This document shows, one piece after another, positions 25,212 to 34,312 of a DNA stretch of 64,000 nt. The stretch lies in the NCBI GenBank assembly GCA_022653075.1, contig JALCSB010000012.1:21150-85149 (forward strand), written 5' to 3'. Position 1 is the stretch's first letter, and the number at the start of each line of letters is the position of its first letter. The stretch is from Intestinimonas sp. Its GTDB lineage: Bacteria > Bacillota > Clostridia > Oscillospirales > Oscillospiraceae. Position numbers and translations under genes: made by a program. The notes beneath the pieces are model-generated. The model had not been told where the DNA came from and did no database searches. It worked only from the letters and a program-made list of their open reading frames with translations.

Positions 25212-25278
25212 CGTATTCACCTTGCATTGCATGTACTTGCCATGTCAATTTAATATGGCAAGCATCTCAAATATACAT

Positions 25279-25307
25279 TTTACATTTTCCGTTTAAGCCA
25301 TTATAAT
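25279..25307 (+). promoter_or_regulatory. predicted atp operon promoter
   Basis: TTTACA (25279-25284), a spacer of exactly 17 bases, and a perfect TATAAT (25302-25307). It lies 415 bases before atpB and so produces an unusually long leader. Confidence 0.7.
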
Positions 25308-25313
25308 CTGTAA

Positions 25314-25635
25314 GCACAGCAAAGGCAATACCTTTCATTGAGTGAAACGGAGCTGGACGGCGCGGTAGTCCCGGGCTGTCTATGTGGAATTTTCCGTGCG
25401 CTCAGAAAGGGCGAAGCAGCCGAATATCCCAGTCTGATTCCAGTTTGAGTTCTGCCAAAACGGTAATTAACCTGAAGCACTGTATTCCTTTCCCTCCTTA
25501 TGCCACCGCAGATTCCGATGTGCAATGCCATATCAGGGACGGTGTCTTTCCGCAGACCCTAGCGGAATATCTGTATTGTGATATTCGCCGCTTGCCGGAT
25601 TTTACCCGGCAGGCGGCGAGACTTTTTCTCCCTCC
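25314..25635 (+). ncRNA. structured leader or small RNA upstream of atpB, ending in a terminator
   Basis: The region between promoter and atpB holds no convincing ORF but much complementarity. AAAGG/CCTTT (25321-25335) forms a hairpin. GGCTG (25374-25378) pairs with CAGCC (25417-25421), enclosing two short hairpins, GGAA/TTCC (25386-25395) and CGCTC/GGGCG (25399-25413), a three-way-junction layout. A 13-bp hairpin with one G-U pair at about 25587-25619 is followed by AGACTTTTTCTCC, a terminator. It could be a cis-regulatory leader of the ATP synthase operon or a free small RNA. I do not recognise a known riboswitch class. Confidence 0.45.
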
Positions 25636-25720
25636 GCGGGTATCGCTGCCTGGGCCCGGGATTGCCGCCGGCCGGGGGAGAAACGTCTTTGCCTGGTCCA
25701 TTTCAGGAGGTGATGATTTT

Positions 25721-26416
25721 TTGTCTGATATTCAAACCATTATGACATCAAAACTCCAGAACGAGGTTGCATTTACCATTCCCGCGCTGGGAGGGATTCC
25801 TGTGGCGGAGTCGGTTCTGGTGAGTTGGATTTTGATGGCGCTCATTATGGCCGCGGTGTTTCTGACCACGCGGAAGCTGAAGCCCGATCATCCAGGGAGG
25901 GTTCAGGCCGCCGTGGAAGCGGCGGTAGGCTTTTTGAACCGCTTCAGCCGGGAGAATATCGGCGTGCACTGGCGGTCCTTTGCCCCCTGGTTGGGCACGG
26001 TGGCCGTCTATATCGCCTGCGCCAATTTGAGCGGCATTCTTGGACTCGTCCCACCGACCAAGGACCTAAGCGTCACCGCGGCCCTGGCCCTTACCAGTGT
26101 TTTTCTTATCTATGGAAGTTCGTTCCGCTTTTTGGGACTTCGGGGCGGACTACATAAATTTGCGGAGCCCATGCCCCTGCTGCTGCCCATTAACGTAATG
26201 GAGATTGCCATCCGACCGCTGTCGCTGTGCATGCGGCTATTCGGCAATGTGTTGGGGGCGTTTGTAATTATGGAGCTTATTAAAGCCCTGGTGCCCGTAG
26301 TGGTGCCTGTAGCGTTCAGCCTCTATTTTGATATTTTTGACGGCATAATCCAGACCATTGTTTTTGTTTTCCTCACCGCTCTCTTTACTGGAGAGGCGCT
26401 GGAAGGAGCGACATAA
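25721..26416 (+). CDS. atpB: F-type ATP synthase subunit a
   Basis: This is the membrane stator subunit that forms the ion half-channels next to the c-ring. It is about 231 residues with five to six hydrophobic helices. The essential Arg lies in IRPLSLCMRLFGN, and the last helices carry a polar acidic pattern. The frame is open from 25382, but the upstream part does not resemble any protein. A TTG at 25721, seven bases after AGGAGGTGA, is the most likely start, with the ATG at 25742 as alternative. First gene of the atpBEFHAGDC operon; no atpI is present upstream. Confidence 0.92.
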   Translation: MSDIQTIMTSKLQNEVAFTIPALGGIPVAESVLVSWILMALIMAAVFLTTRKLKPDHPGRVQAAVEAAVGFLNRFSRENIGVHWRSFAPWLGTVAVYIACANLSGILGLVPPTKDLSVTAALALTSVFLIYGSSFRFLGLRGGLHKFAEPMPLLLPINVMEIAIRPLSLCMRLFGNVLGAFVIMELIKALVPVVVPVAFSLYFDIFDGIIQTIVFVFLTALFTGEALEGAT

Positions 26417-26468
26417 CACCATATCCATATAATAGTTTAATCGTATGATTTCTGAGGAGGAATTTACT

Positions 26469-26684
26469 ATGTATCTTGCAATCGGAGCAGGCATCGCAGT
26501 TCTTACCGGCGTGGGCGCCGGTGTTGGGATTGGTATCGCCACGGGCAGAGCCACCGAGGCCATTGCCCGCCAGCCGGAAGCCGCCAGCGATATCCGCAGC
26601 AACCTGCTGCTGGGCAGCGCGCTTGCCGAGGCCACGGCAATTTACGGCTTTGTCATCGGTCTGGCCGTTATCATTCTGAAATAA
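26469..26684 (+). CDS. atpE: F-type ATP synthase subunit c
   Basis: This is the 71-residue hairpin proteolipid that forms the rotating ring. Helix 1 carries the glycine repeat GVGAGVGIGIATG. The polar loop is ARQPEA. Helix 2 contains the ion-binding Glu in LAEATAIYGFV. Of the ligands known from Na+-type rings, the Gln of helix 1 is replaced by Ile and the Ser after Glu by Ala, while the Thr and Tyr remain, so proton coupling is more likely. The ATG at 26469 follows GAGGAGG. Confidence 0.94.
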   Translation: MYLAIGAGIAVLTGVGAGVGIGIATGRATEAIARQPEAASDIRSNLLLGSALAEATAIYGFVIGLAVIILK

Positions 26685-26698
26685 AGGGGACGATTCGT

Positions 26699-27187
26699 GT
26701 GCTCGACTTTAACCCTTATACCGTTTTGTTTACGATTGTGAATCTTCTGGTGCTTTGGCTGTTTCTCAGGCACTTTCTGTTTGGCAAAGTAACGGCGATT
26801 CTGGATCGGCGGGCACGGTCGATTCAAAGCGATTTAGAGGATGCCGCGCGGGAAAAGGAACAGGCCGGGAAGCTGCATCAGCAGTATAGCGAACAGCTTG
26901 GCCAGGCCCGGCAGGAGAGCGCGAAGCTGTTGGCCCAAGCGAAAGTGCAGGCGCAGAAAGAGTATCAATCTGTCCTGGACCGTGCCCAGACCGATGCCGG
27001 CCAGTTGATGGAGACGACCCGGAAACAGCTGGACGCCGAGCGGGAGCAAATGCTCCGGGGTGCCAGGAACGAGGTGGCCCAGCTGGCGCTTCTCGCCGCT
27101 GCAAAGGTGGCCCAGAAGGAATTGGATGATCCGGGCGACCTGGCGCTGGTGGATTCCTTTTTGCGCCAGGCGGGTGACCCGTCATGA
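26699..27187 (+). CDS. atpF: F-type ATP synthase subunit b
   Basis: This is the peripheral-stalk subunit: one N-terminal transmembrane helix (about residues 8-28) followed by a long, charged, Gln/Ala/Glu-rich coiled coil to residue 162. It joins subunit a to the F1 head through delta. It begins with GTG, seven bases after AAAGGGGA, 14 bases downstream of atpE. Its stop overlaps the atpH start (ATGA). Length is normal. Confidence 0.92.
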   Translation: MLDFNPYTVLFTIVNLLVLWLFLRHFLFGKVTAILDRRARSIQSDLEDAAREKEQAGKLHQQYSEQLGQARQESAKLLAQAKVQAQKEYQSVLDRAQTDAGQLMETTRKQLDAEREQMLRGARNEVAQLALLAAAKVAQKELDDPGDLALVDSFLRQAGDPS

Positions 27188-27708
27188 ACGAAACCGCACG
27201 CCGCTATGCGGAGGCATGCTTTGGTCTTCCCGTTAATCCGGGGCGTTTTTCAGATACCGCGCGGTTCATTCTGGACCGTGCTCCTCTTTGGAAGGCCCTG
27301 CAGGATCCATCCGTCGACTGGAGGGAGAAAGAGCGGGTCCTGGACCGTCTGCCCTTTTTTGACGGCGCGCCTCAGCTTTTGAACTTTTATAAGCTGCTGG
27401 CCCGAAAGGGTCGCATGGAGCTTCTGCCGAAAATTGCGGATGCTTTTCGCGGCCTGGATCTCGAGGCACGGAACACCGCGGTATGTGAAATGCGGTGTGT
27501 CCACGTGCCGGATCAGGCGCGGCAGGAGAAGCTCAAGGAAATTTTGTGCCGTCTGCACCATCGGGATGCGGTTCGGCTGAATTTTATTATAGACCCGGAT
27601 CTGCTGGGGGGATTTATCCTGAAAATCGACGGCGTAACCTATGACCGCAGTGTACGCGGCCGGCTCCGCGGCATGGCCCGGCAGCTGCAAGAGAGGCGAA
27701 TGATATGA
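27184..27708 (+). CDS. atpH: F-type ATP synthase subunit delta
   Basis: This 174-residue protein connects the peripheral stalk to the alpha subunits. The N-terminal helical bundle starts [11 protein letters not shown], matching the family's (Y)AxAL pattern. The C-terminal part ends [19 protein letters not shown], which fits the conserved DPxLIGGxxxxxxxxxxD motif, and [13 protein letters not shown]. It overlaps atpF and atpA by four bases each, so all three are translationally coupled. Confidence 0.92.
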   Translation: MNETARRYAEACFGLPVNPGRFSDTARFILDRAPLWKALQDPSVDWREKERVLDRLPFFDGAPQLLNFYKLLARKGRMELLPKIADAFRGLDLEARNTAVCEMRCVHVPDQARQEKLKEILCRLHHRDAVRLNFIIDPDLLGGFILKIDGVTYDRSVRGRLRGMARQLQERRMI

Positions 27709-29237
27709 AAAAGGCATCCGATGAGATCGTCTCCATTCTGCGGGAAGAGATCTCAAATTATATGGACAAGACCCAGCGGAGCGAAACCGGAACCGTCTTA
27801 GACGTAGGTGACGGCATCGTTACGGTCTATGGCCTGCAGAATGCGGAATACGGCGAGCTGGTGGAATTTGATACCGGAGTCCGCGGTATGGTGATGAATC
27901 TGGAACGGGACAGCGTCGGCTGCGTACTCCTGGGCGGAGAAGAGGGCCTGGGTGAGGGTTCCTCGGTTCAAAGAACCGGCCGCCTCGCCGACGTACCTGT
28001 GGGTGACGCTTTGCTGGGCCGTGTGGTGGATGCCCTGGGTGTTCCCATTGACGGAAAAGGGCCCGCCTCGACCACCGAGACCCGGCCCATTGAACATGAG
28101 GCCAGCGGGGTGGTGACCCGGGAACCGGTCAACGTACCCCTTCAGACCGGCATTTTGGCCATCGACGCCATGGTGCCCATCGGGCGGGGCCAGCGGGAAC
28201 TGATTATTGGCGACCGCCAGACCGGAAAAACCGCCATTGCTGTGGACACCATTCTTAACCAGAAAGGGCAGGATGTGATTTGCATCTATGTGGCGATCGG
28301 GCAGAAGGCGTCCAGCGTGGCCCGGGTACGGGATACGCTGGGAAAATACGGGGCCTTGGACTACTCCATCATTGTATCGGCCACAGCCAGCGATCCGGCG
28401 CCCCTGCAGTATATTGCCCCCTACGCCGGCGCGGCTATGGGGGAGTACTTCATGGAGCATGGAAAAGATGTCCTCATTGTCTACGATGATCTGTCCAAGC
28501 ACGCGGTGGCGTACCGGACCCTGTCTCTGCTTTTAAAGCGGTCCCCCGGCCGTGAGGCCTACCCCGGCGATGTGTTCTATCTTCACTCTAGGCTTCTGGA
28601 GCGGGCCTGCCGGCTTACCAAGGAGTACGGCGGCGGTTCCATGACCGCCTTACCCATTATTGAGACGCAGGCGGGCGATGTGTCGGCCTATATCCCGACG
28701 AATGTGATTTCTATTACCGACGGCCAGATCTATCTGGAGACCGGCCTTTTCTTCTCCGGCCAACGGCCTGCCGTCAACGTGGGCCTTTCGGTTTCCCGTG
28801 TAGGCGGCGCCGCCCAGACCAGGGCCATCAAGAAAACCGCCGGTACACTGCGAATTGACCTGGCCCGGTTTCGGGAGCTGGAGGTGTTCAATCAGTTTGC
28901 CTCCGATCTCGATAAAGCCACGCAGCGCGCTCTGGACCATGGTAAACGGATGATGGAGCTGCTCAAGCAGCCGCTCTATCATCCCCTGCCAGTCTCCCGG
29001 CAGGCTGTTATTCTCTATGTGGCGACCAACGGGCTGGTGGACGATGTGCCGTTGGAACAGACTTCGGAATTTGTCCATGGCTTTGTGGATGACCTGGAGT
29101 CCCTTCATGCCGACGTGATGGGTGAAATCCAGTCCACCGGATCGATTTCCACCGGGGCGGCGGAGAGCATCCGCGCGGAATTGAACGCCTATAAGCGCCA
29201 GGCGGGCCGGATGCCGGCGACAGAGGAAGGGCGGTGA
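27705..29237 (+). CDS. atpA: F-type ATP synthase subunit alpha
   Basis: This is the 510-residue non-catalytic nucleotide-binding subunit of F1. The N-terminal beta-barrel contains [16 protein letters not shown]. The P-loop is GDRQTGKT, followed by [13 protein letters not shown], and the signature [17 protein letters not shown] is intact. The C-terminal helical bundle is normal. Start by ATGA overlap with atpH. Confidence 0.97.
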   Translation: MKKASDEIVSILREEISNYMDKTQRSETGTVLDVGDGIVTVYGLQNAEYGELVEFDTGVRGMVMNLERDSVGCVLLGGEEGLGEGSSVQRTGRLADVPVGDALLGRVVDALGVPIDGKGPASTTETRPIEHEASGVVTREPVNVPLQTGILAIDAMVPIGRGQRELIIGDRQTGKTAIAVDTILNQKGQDVICIYVAIGQKASSVARVRDTLGKYGALDYSIIVSATASDPAPLQYIAPYAGAAMGEYFMEHGKDVLIVYDDLSKHAVAYRTLSLLLKRSPGREAYPGDVFYLHSRLLERACRLTKEYGGGSMTALPIIETQAGDVSAYIPTNVISITDGQIYLETGLFFSGQRPAVNVGLSVSRVGGAAQTRAIKKTAGTLRIDLARFRELEVFNQFASDLDKATQRALDHGKRMMELLKQPLYHPLPVSRQAVILYVATNGLVDDVPLEQTSEFVHGFVDDLESLHADVMGEIQSTGSISTGAAESIRAELNAYKRQAGRMPATEEGR

Positions 29238-29243
29238 CGCCCG

Positions 29244-31564
<2,321 letters not shown>

Positions 31565-31613
31565 GCGTCCGCGCTTCCGCTGCCCGTTTCCCTTAAGAAA
31601 GGATGATTTTCCT

Positions 31614-32018
31614 ATGGAGGATACCTTTTACCTGGAGATCATTACCGTTGCCCGGCAGTTCTACATTGGCCCGGCCGAAGCGGTTATTTTGCCCATCCAG
31701 GATGGCCGGTACGGAGTACTGCCCCGCCATGAGACTACCGTGGCCGCCATTGTGCCGGGAGAGCTAAAATATAAAATTGACGGACAGTGGCGGCTGGCGG
31801 CGGTGTCCGGCGGCTTTGCCGAGATTACGCCGGATTATGTCGTTGTACTTATTTCGTCGGCCGAGCACCCGGAGGAGATCGACATTAAGCGGGCCGAGGC
31901 CGCCCGGCAGCGGGCGGAGGAGCGCCTGCGCCATAAACAGAGCGTGATGGAGTACTATCATTCCAAGGCCGCCCTGGCCCGGGCGATGGCCCGGCTTAAG
32001 ACCCGGGGAAGAAAGTAG
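31614..32018 (+). CDS. atpC: F-type ATP synthase subunit epsilon
   Basis: This is the 134-residue rotor subunit: an N-terminal beta-sandwich (ILPIQDGRYGVLPRHETTVA, then GGFAEITPDYVVVLI) and a C-terminal alpha-helical hairpin rich in Glu/Arg/Ala that can inhibit ATP hydrolysis. The start follows GAAAGGATG. It is the last gene of the operon, followed by a terminator. Confidence 0.93.
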   Translation: MEDTFYLEIITVARQFYIGPAEAVILPIQDGRYGVLPRHETTVAAIVPGELKYKIDGQWRLAAVSGGFAEITPDYVVVLISSAEHPEEIDIKRAEAARQRAEERLRHKQSVMEYYHSKAALARAMARLKTRGRK

Positions 32019-32042
32019 CCGATACGAATGGTTTCAAAAGAA

Positions 32043-32079
32043 AAGTACCGGTCAGCCACTATAAGGCTGACCGGTACTT
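32043..32079. terminator. terminator at the end of the atp operon
   Basis: A perfect 15-bp stem (32043-32057 with 32065-32079) flanked by A4 on the left and TT-TATAG on the right. It can also serve the convergent gene at 32109-32795. Confidence 0.9.
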
Positions 32080-32108
32080 TTATAGTATAGTGTTATAAAA
32101 AATATCAT

Positions 32109-32795
32109 TCATATCGTGCGGCTGCGGCATAGTCGTTCAGGATTGATTACGCAGCCGCCGTATGGGATTAAAAACCCCCGGATACCGCTTGCGTAGGGGG
32201 CGATATCATATTGCTGATAGTAAACCACAATTCCCCCTGGCATGCAGTAAAAATGGTCCTTATCAAATGCTTCTGCAATCAGTTCCTCATAATTTTCAAA
32301 ATAGAGCTCCGGGTTGTTCTGAATTTGAGCCTCAATCTTTGTCAAAAGATAAGTTTTATAGTTGGGTGGACAGTGCACCAACTGCTTTAGCTTATATGAG
32401 CCACAGGTTTGCAGGTTCCAGGTCTGTGAAGTTCTGATGGTGTTGCCGTGCGCCCCGCCGGTGTATTCGTACCGGTCGAAATAGACGCTGAGGACACAGG
32501 CGCGCTGGTCGGTCACTTCGTATACTTGCATGGCCTCAAAGGTCCGGACCGGAAAATGATGCTCCATCGCTGCATGGTACTGTTCTACCGCCATGCTGAA
32601 CAGCGCGGTTTCGCAATACTGCTGAAATTCAAGCGCTCTGCTTTTATAGTACCTGTTCAGTTTAAGCAGACATGCCTGGAAACGGGAGGCGCTGAATTCA
32701 GGATACTCAATTTTATAGGTTAACAGGGTTTCTCCGTTATGTGTTAAATCATGGTGGATCACATTCTTTTTAACGGAGACAGGGGAAAGTTCCAT
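32109..32795 (-). CDS. DUF3298-domain protein (RsiV-like fold)
   Basis: This soluble protein of about 228 residues resembles the DUF4163/DUF3298 pair found in the anti-sigma factor RsiV and in many Clostridia proteins. The motif YTGGAHGNTIRTSQTWNL is the typical DUF3298 lysozyme-binding-fold loop, and PGGIVVYYQQYDIAPYASG is its second signature. There is no signal peptide or membrane helix, so unlike RsiV it is apparently cytoplasmic and not linked to a sigma factor. An ATG at 32795 preceded by GGTGA is preferred to the one at 32807. Function unknown. Confidence 0.75.
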   Translation of the reverse strand: MELSPVSVKKNVIHHDLTHNGETLLTYKIEYPEFSASRFQACLLKLNRYYKSRALEFQQYCETALFSMAVEQYHAAMEHHFPVRTFEAMQVYEVTDQRACVLSVYFDRYEYTGGAHGNTIRTSQTWNLQTCGSYKLKQLVHCPPNYKTYLLTKIEAQIQNNPELYFENYEELIAEAFDKDHFYCMPGGIVVYYQQYDIAPYASGIRGFLIPYGGCVINPERLCRSRTI

Positions 32796-32898
32796 GAAGG
32801 TCACCATTCTTTATTTGCGTTCTTTGAGGCGGACGTACCGCCTCCTAGTCAGCCTATGTTATGTTCTGATGCATGGTGACGAACGGGGACTCCACTGT

Positions 32899-33345
32899 TT
32901 AGTTACTGCGCTCTTCGCTGTCCAGCCAGCGGGTAAGCGCCGCACGGAATGCATGATTCTGGGCCGGGGTCCTCTTTGAGGGGCCTTTGAGCCTGCCGCC
33001 GGAAGAGCGGATTTTTTGGGCGGTGTACCGGGCGAGCAGCAGTCCCTCTATATTGTCTGGTGTGTATTCCATCCCGTCCTGATTCAAGACAACCGCATTT
33101 CTCGACAGACACATCGCGGCCAGCCCATAATCCTGCGTAATGACGAGGTCGCCGGGTGACACGCGGTTGACCAGCGCAAAGTCTACACTGTCCGCGCCCT
33201 TTGAAAAGGTCAGCGTGACCGCGCCGTCCCGTTCAAAGATATGGGAGGTGTCACAGAGAATCAGGCAGTTGGTATGGCGCTCTTTTGCCATCCGCACGGT
33301 GATGTCAACCACCGGGCAGCCATCGGCGTCAATCAGTATCTTCAT
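32899..33345 (-). CDS. YaiI/YqxD family (UPF0178) protein
   Basis: This 148-residue protein is of the PIN-like UPF0178 family. The N-terminus MKILIDADGCPVVD has the conserved acidic pair, and residues near 75 read GDLVITQDYGLAAMCLSRNA. The C-terminal part carries KGPSKRTPAQNHAF. The longer open frame to 33435 adds nothing family-like, so the ATG at 33345 is chosen. The fold suggests a nuclease-like protein, but no activity is established. Confidence 0.88.
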   Translation of the reverse strand: MKILIDADGCPVVDITVRMAKERHTNCLILCDTSHIFERDGAVTLTFSKGADSVDFALVNRVSPGDLVITQDYGLAAMCLSRNAVVLNQDGMEYTPDNIEGLLLARYTAQKIRSSGGRLKGPSKRTPAQNHAFRAALTRWLDSEERSN

Positions 33346-33588
33346 GAAAAATTCCCCATCCCACTTTTTTAATATTTTTCTGCTCATACTATACCGCAGT
33401 ATGGCATAAAAGGAAAGGGCCGCATCTTTTACCAAGGCTACTTTACAGTGAATATGATTTTATAGTAAAATAATTCCGGATTCGCCGAGGCTACACCAGC
33501 CGGGCGGATTAAACCGACCAATCCCAAAATGAGGCGCGTCTGATGGCGGCGTTCTCTTTTGTTATGATAAAATAAGGAGGTTTCATGA
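33346..33588. other. divergent intergenic region
   Basis: This region separates two divergent genes. It has a short inverted repeat CATACT-N7-AGTATG near 33387-33405 on the YaiI side and AATAAGGAGG before cobO. I looked for a cobalamin-riboswitch B12 box before cobO and did not find one. Confidence 0.4.
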
Positions 33589-34104
33589 ATGCTTCATCTC
33601 TACTGTGGAGACGGAAAGGGAAAAACCACGGCGGCCATGGGTCTTGCGGTGCGCTCGGCCGGCAGGGGAAACCGGGTGGTAATTGCCCAGTTTCTAAAAA
33701 GCGCGGACAGCGGAGAGCGGCTGATTCTGGGCCGCCTGCCTAATGTGAGGTTGCTGGCACTTCCCGAACAGATGAAATTTGTTTTTTCCATGAGCGAGGA
33801 GGAAAAGGCGGCGGAACAGATCCGGCAGACCGATTTGTTCCGGCGGGCCACCGCCGCCGCCCGGGAACAGGACGCCAATTTGCTGATTCTGGATGAACTC
33901 TGCTCCGGTATATCCACCGGCATGATACCGCTGGATCTCGTTACGGTTTTTCTGGACAACCGGCCCGAAAAGCTGGAAGTAGTTATCACGGGCCGGGACC
34001 CGATGCCGGAACTTCAGGACCGCGCGGATTATATTACGGAAATGAAAAAGCTGCGGCACCCCTTTGACCGGGGCATGCCGGCCCGAAAGGGTGTAGAGTG
34101 GTAA
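33589..34104 (+). CDS. cobO: corrinoid adenosyltransferase (CobO/BtuR/CobA type)
   Basis: This 171-residue enzyme transfers the 5'-deoxyadenosyl group of ATP to Co(I)-corrinoids to make adenosylcobamides. The P-loop is HLYCGDGKGKTTAAMGLA; other family features are VVIAQFLKS, LLILDELCSGI and the end ITEMKKLRHPFDRGMPARKG. The start follows AAGGAGG. It stands alone between terminators, suggesting use in corrinoid salvage rather than in a local biosynthetic operon. Confidence 0.93.
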   Translation: MLHLYCGDGKGKTTAAMGLAVRSAGRGNRVVIAQFLKSADSGERLILGRLPNVRLLALPEQMKFVFSMSEEEKAAEQIRQTDLFRRATAAAREQDANLLILDELCSGISTGMIPLDLVTVFLDNRPEKLEVVITGRDPMPELQDRADYITEMKKLRHPFDRGMPARKGVEW

Positions 34105-34113
34105 GCGCCCGGC

Positions 34114-34160
34114 AAAAGCGGCGTTCCGAATTGCAAAATGCAATTCGGAACGCCGCTTTT
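34114..34160. terminator. terminator after cobO
   Basis: A perfect 21-bp stem (34114-34134 with 34140-34160), five-base loop, A4 on the left and T4 on the right. Very strong. Confidence 0.92.
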
Positions 34161-34217
34161 TATCGCCTGCCCCAGAAAAGCCATTTTAAAAAATTGACAA
34201 AAACTACGCTGATTTTC

Positions 34218-34245
34218 TTGCAATAATTTGTGAAAATGTTATAAT
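34218..34245 (+). promoter_or_regulatory. predicted ppdK promoter
   Basis: TTGCAA (34218-34223), 16-base spacer, perfect TATAAT (34240-34245). A consensus TTGACA at 34194-34199 is too far away to pair with this -10. Confidence 0.55.
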
Positions 34246-34312
34246 GAATTTGCGGGAGAAGCTTCTTCCATGCAGGGTAGCCTGCAATTTTGGAAAGGGA
34301 GGAAACCGAGGT

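Noticed and set aside
25382..25720. N-terminal extension of atpB
   Set aside because: The frame is open, but the sequence is unlike any subunit a. A strong ribosome-binding site and start lie at 25721, and the region looks like an RNA leader.
33440..33588. Cobalamin riboswitch before cobO
   Set aside because: No B12-box-like sequence was found in the short leader.
34194..34199. TTGACA as -35 box of ppdK
   Set aside because: It is about 40 bases from the only good -10 (34240-34245). TTGCAA at 34218 fits instead.
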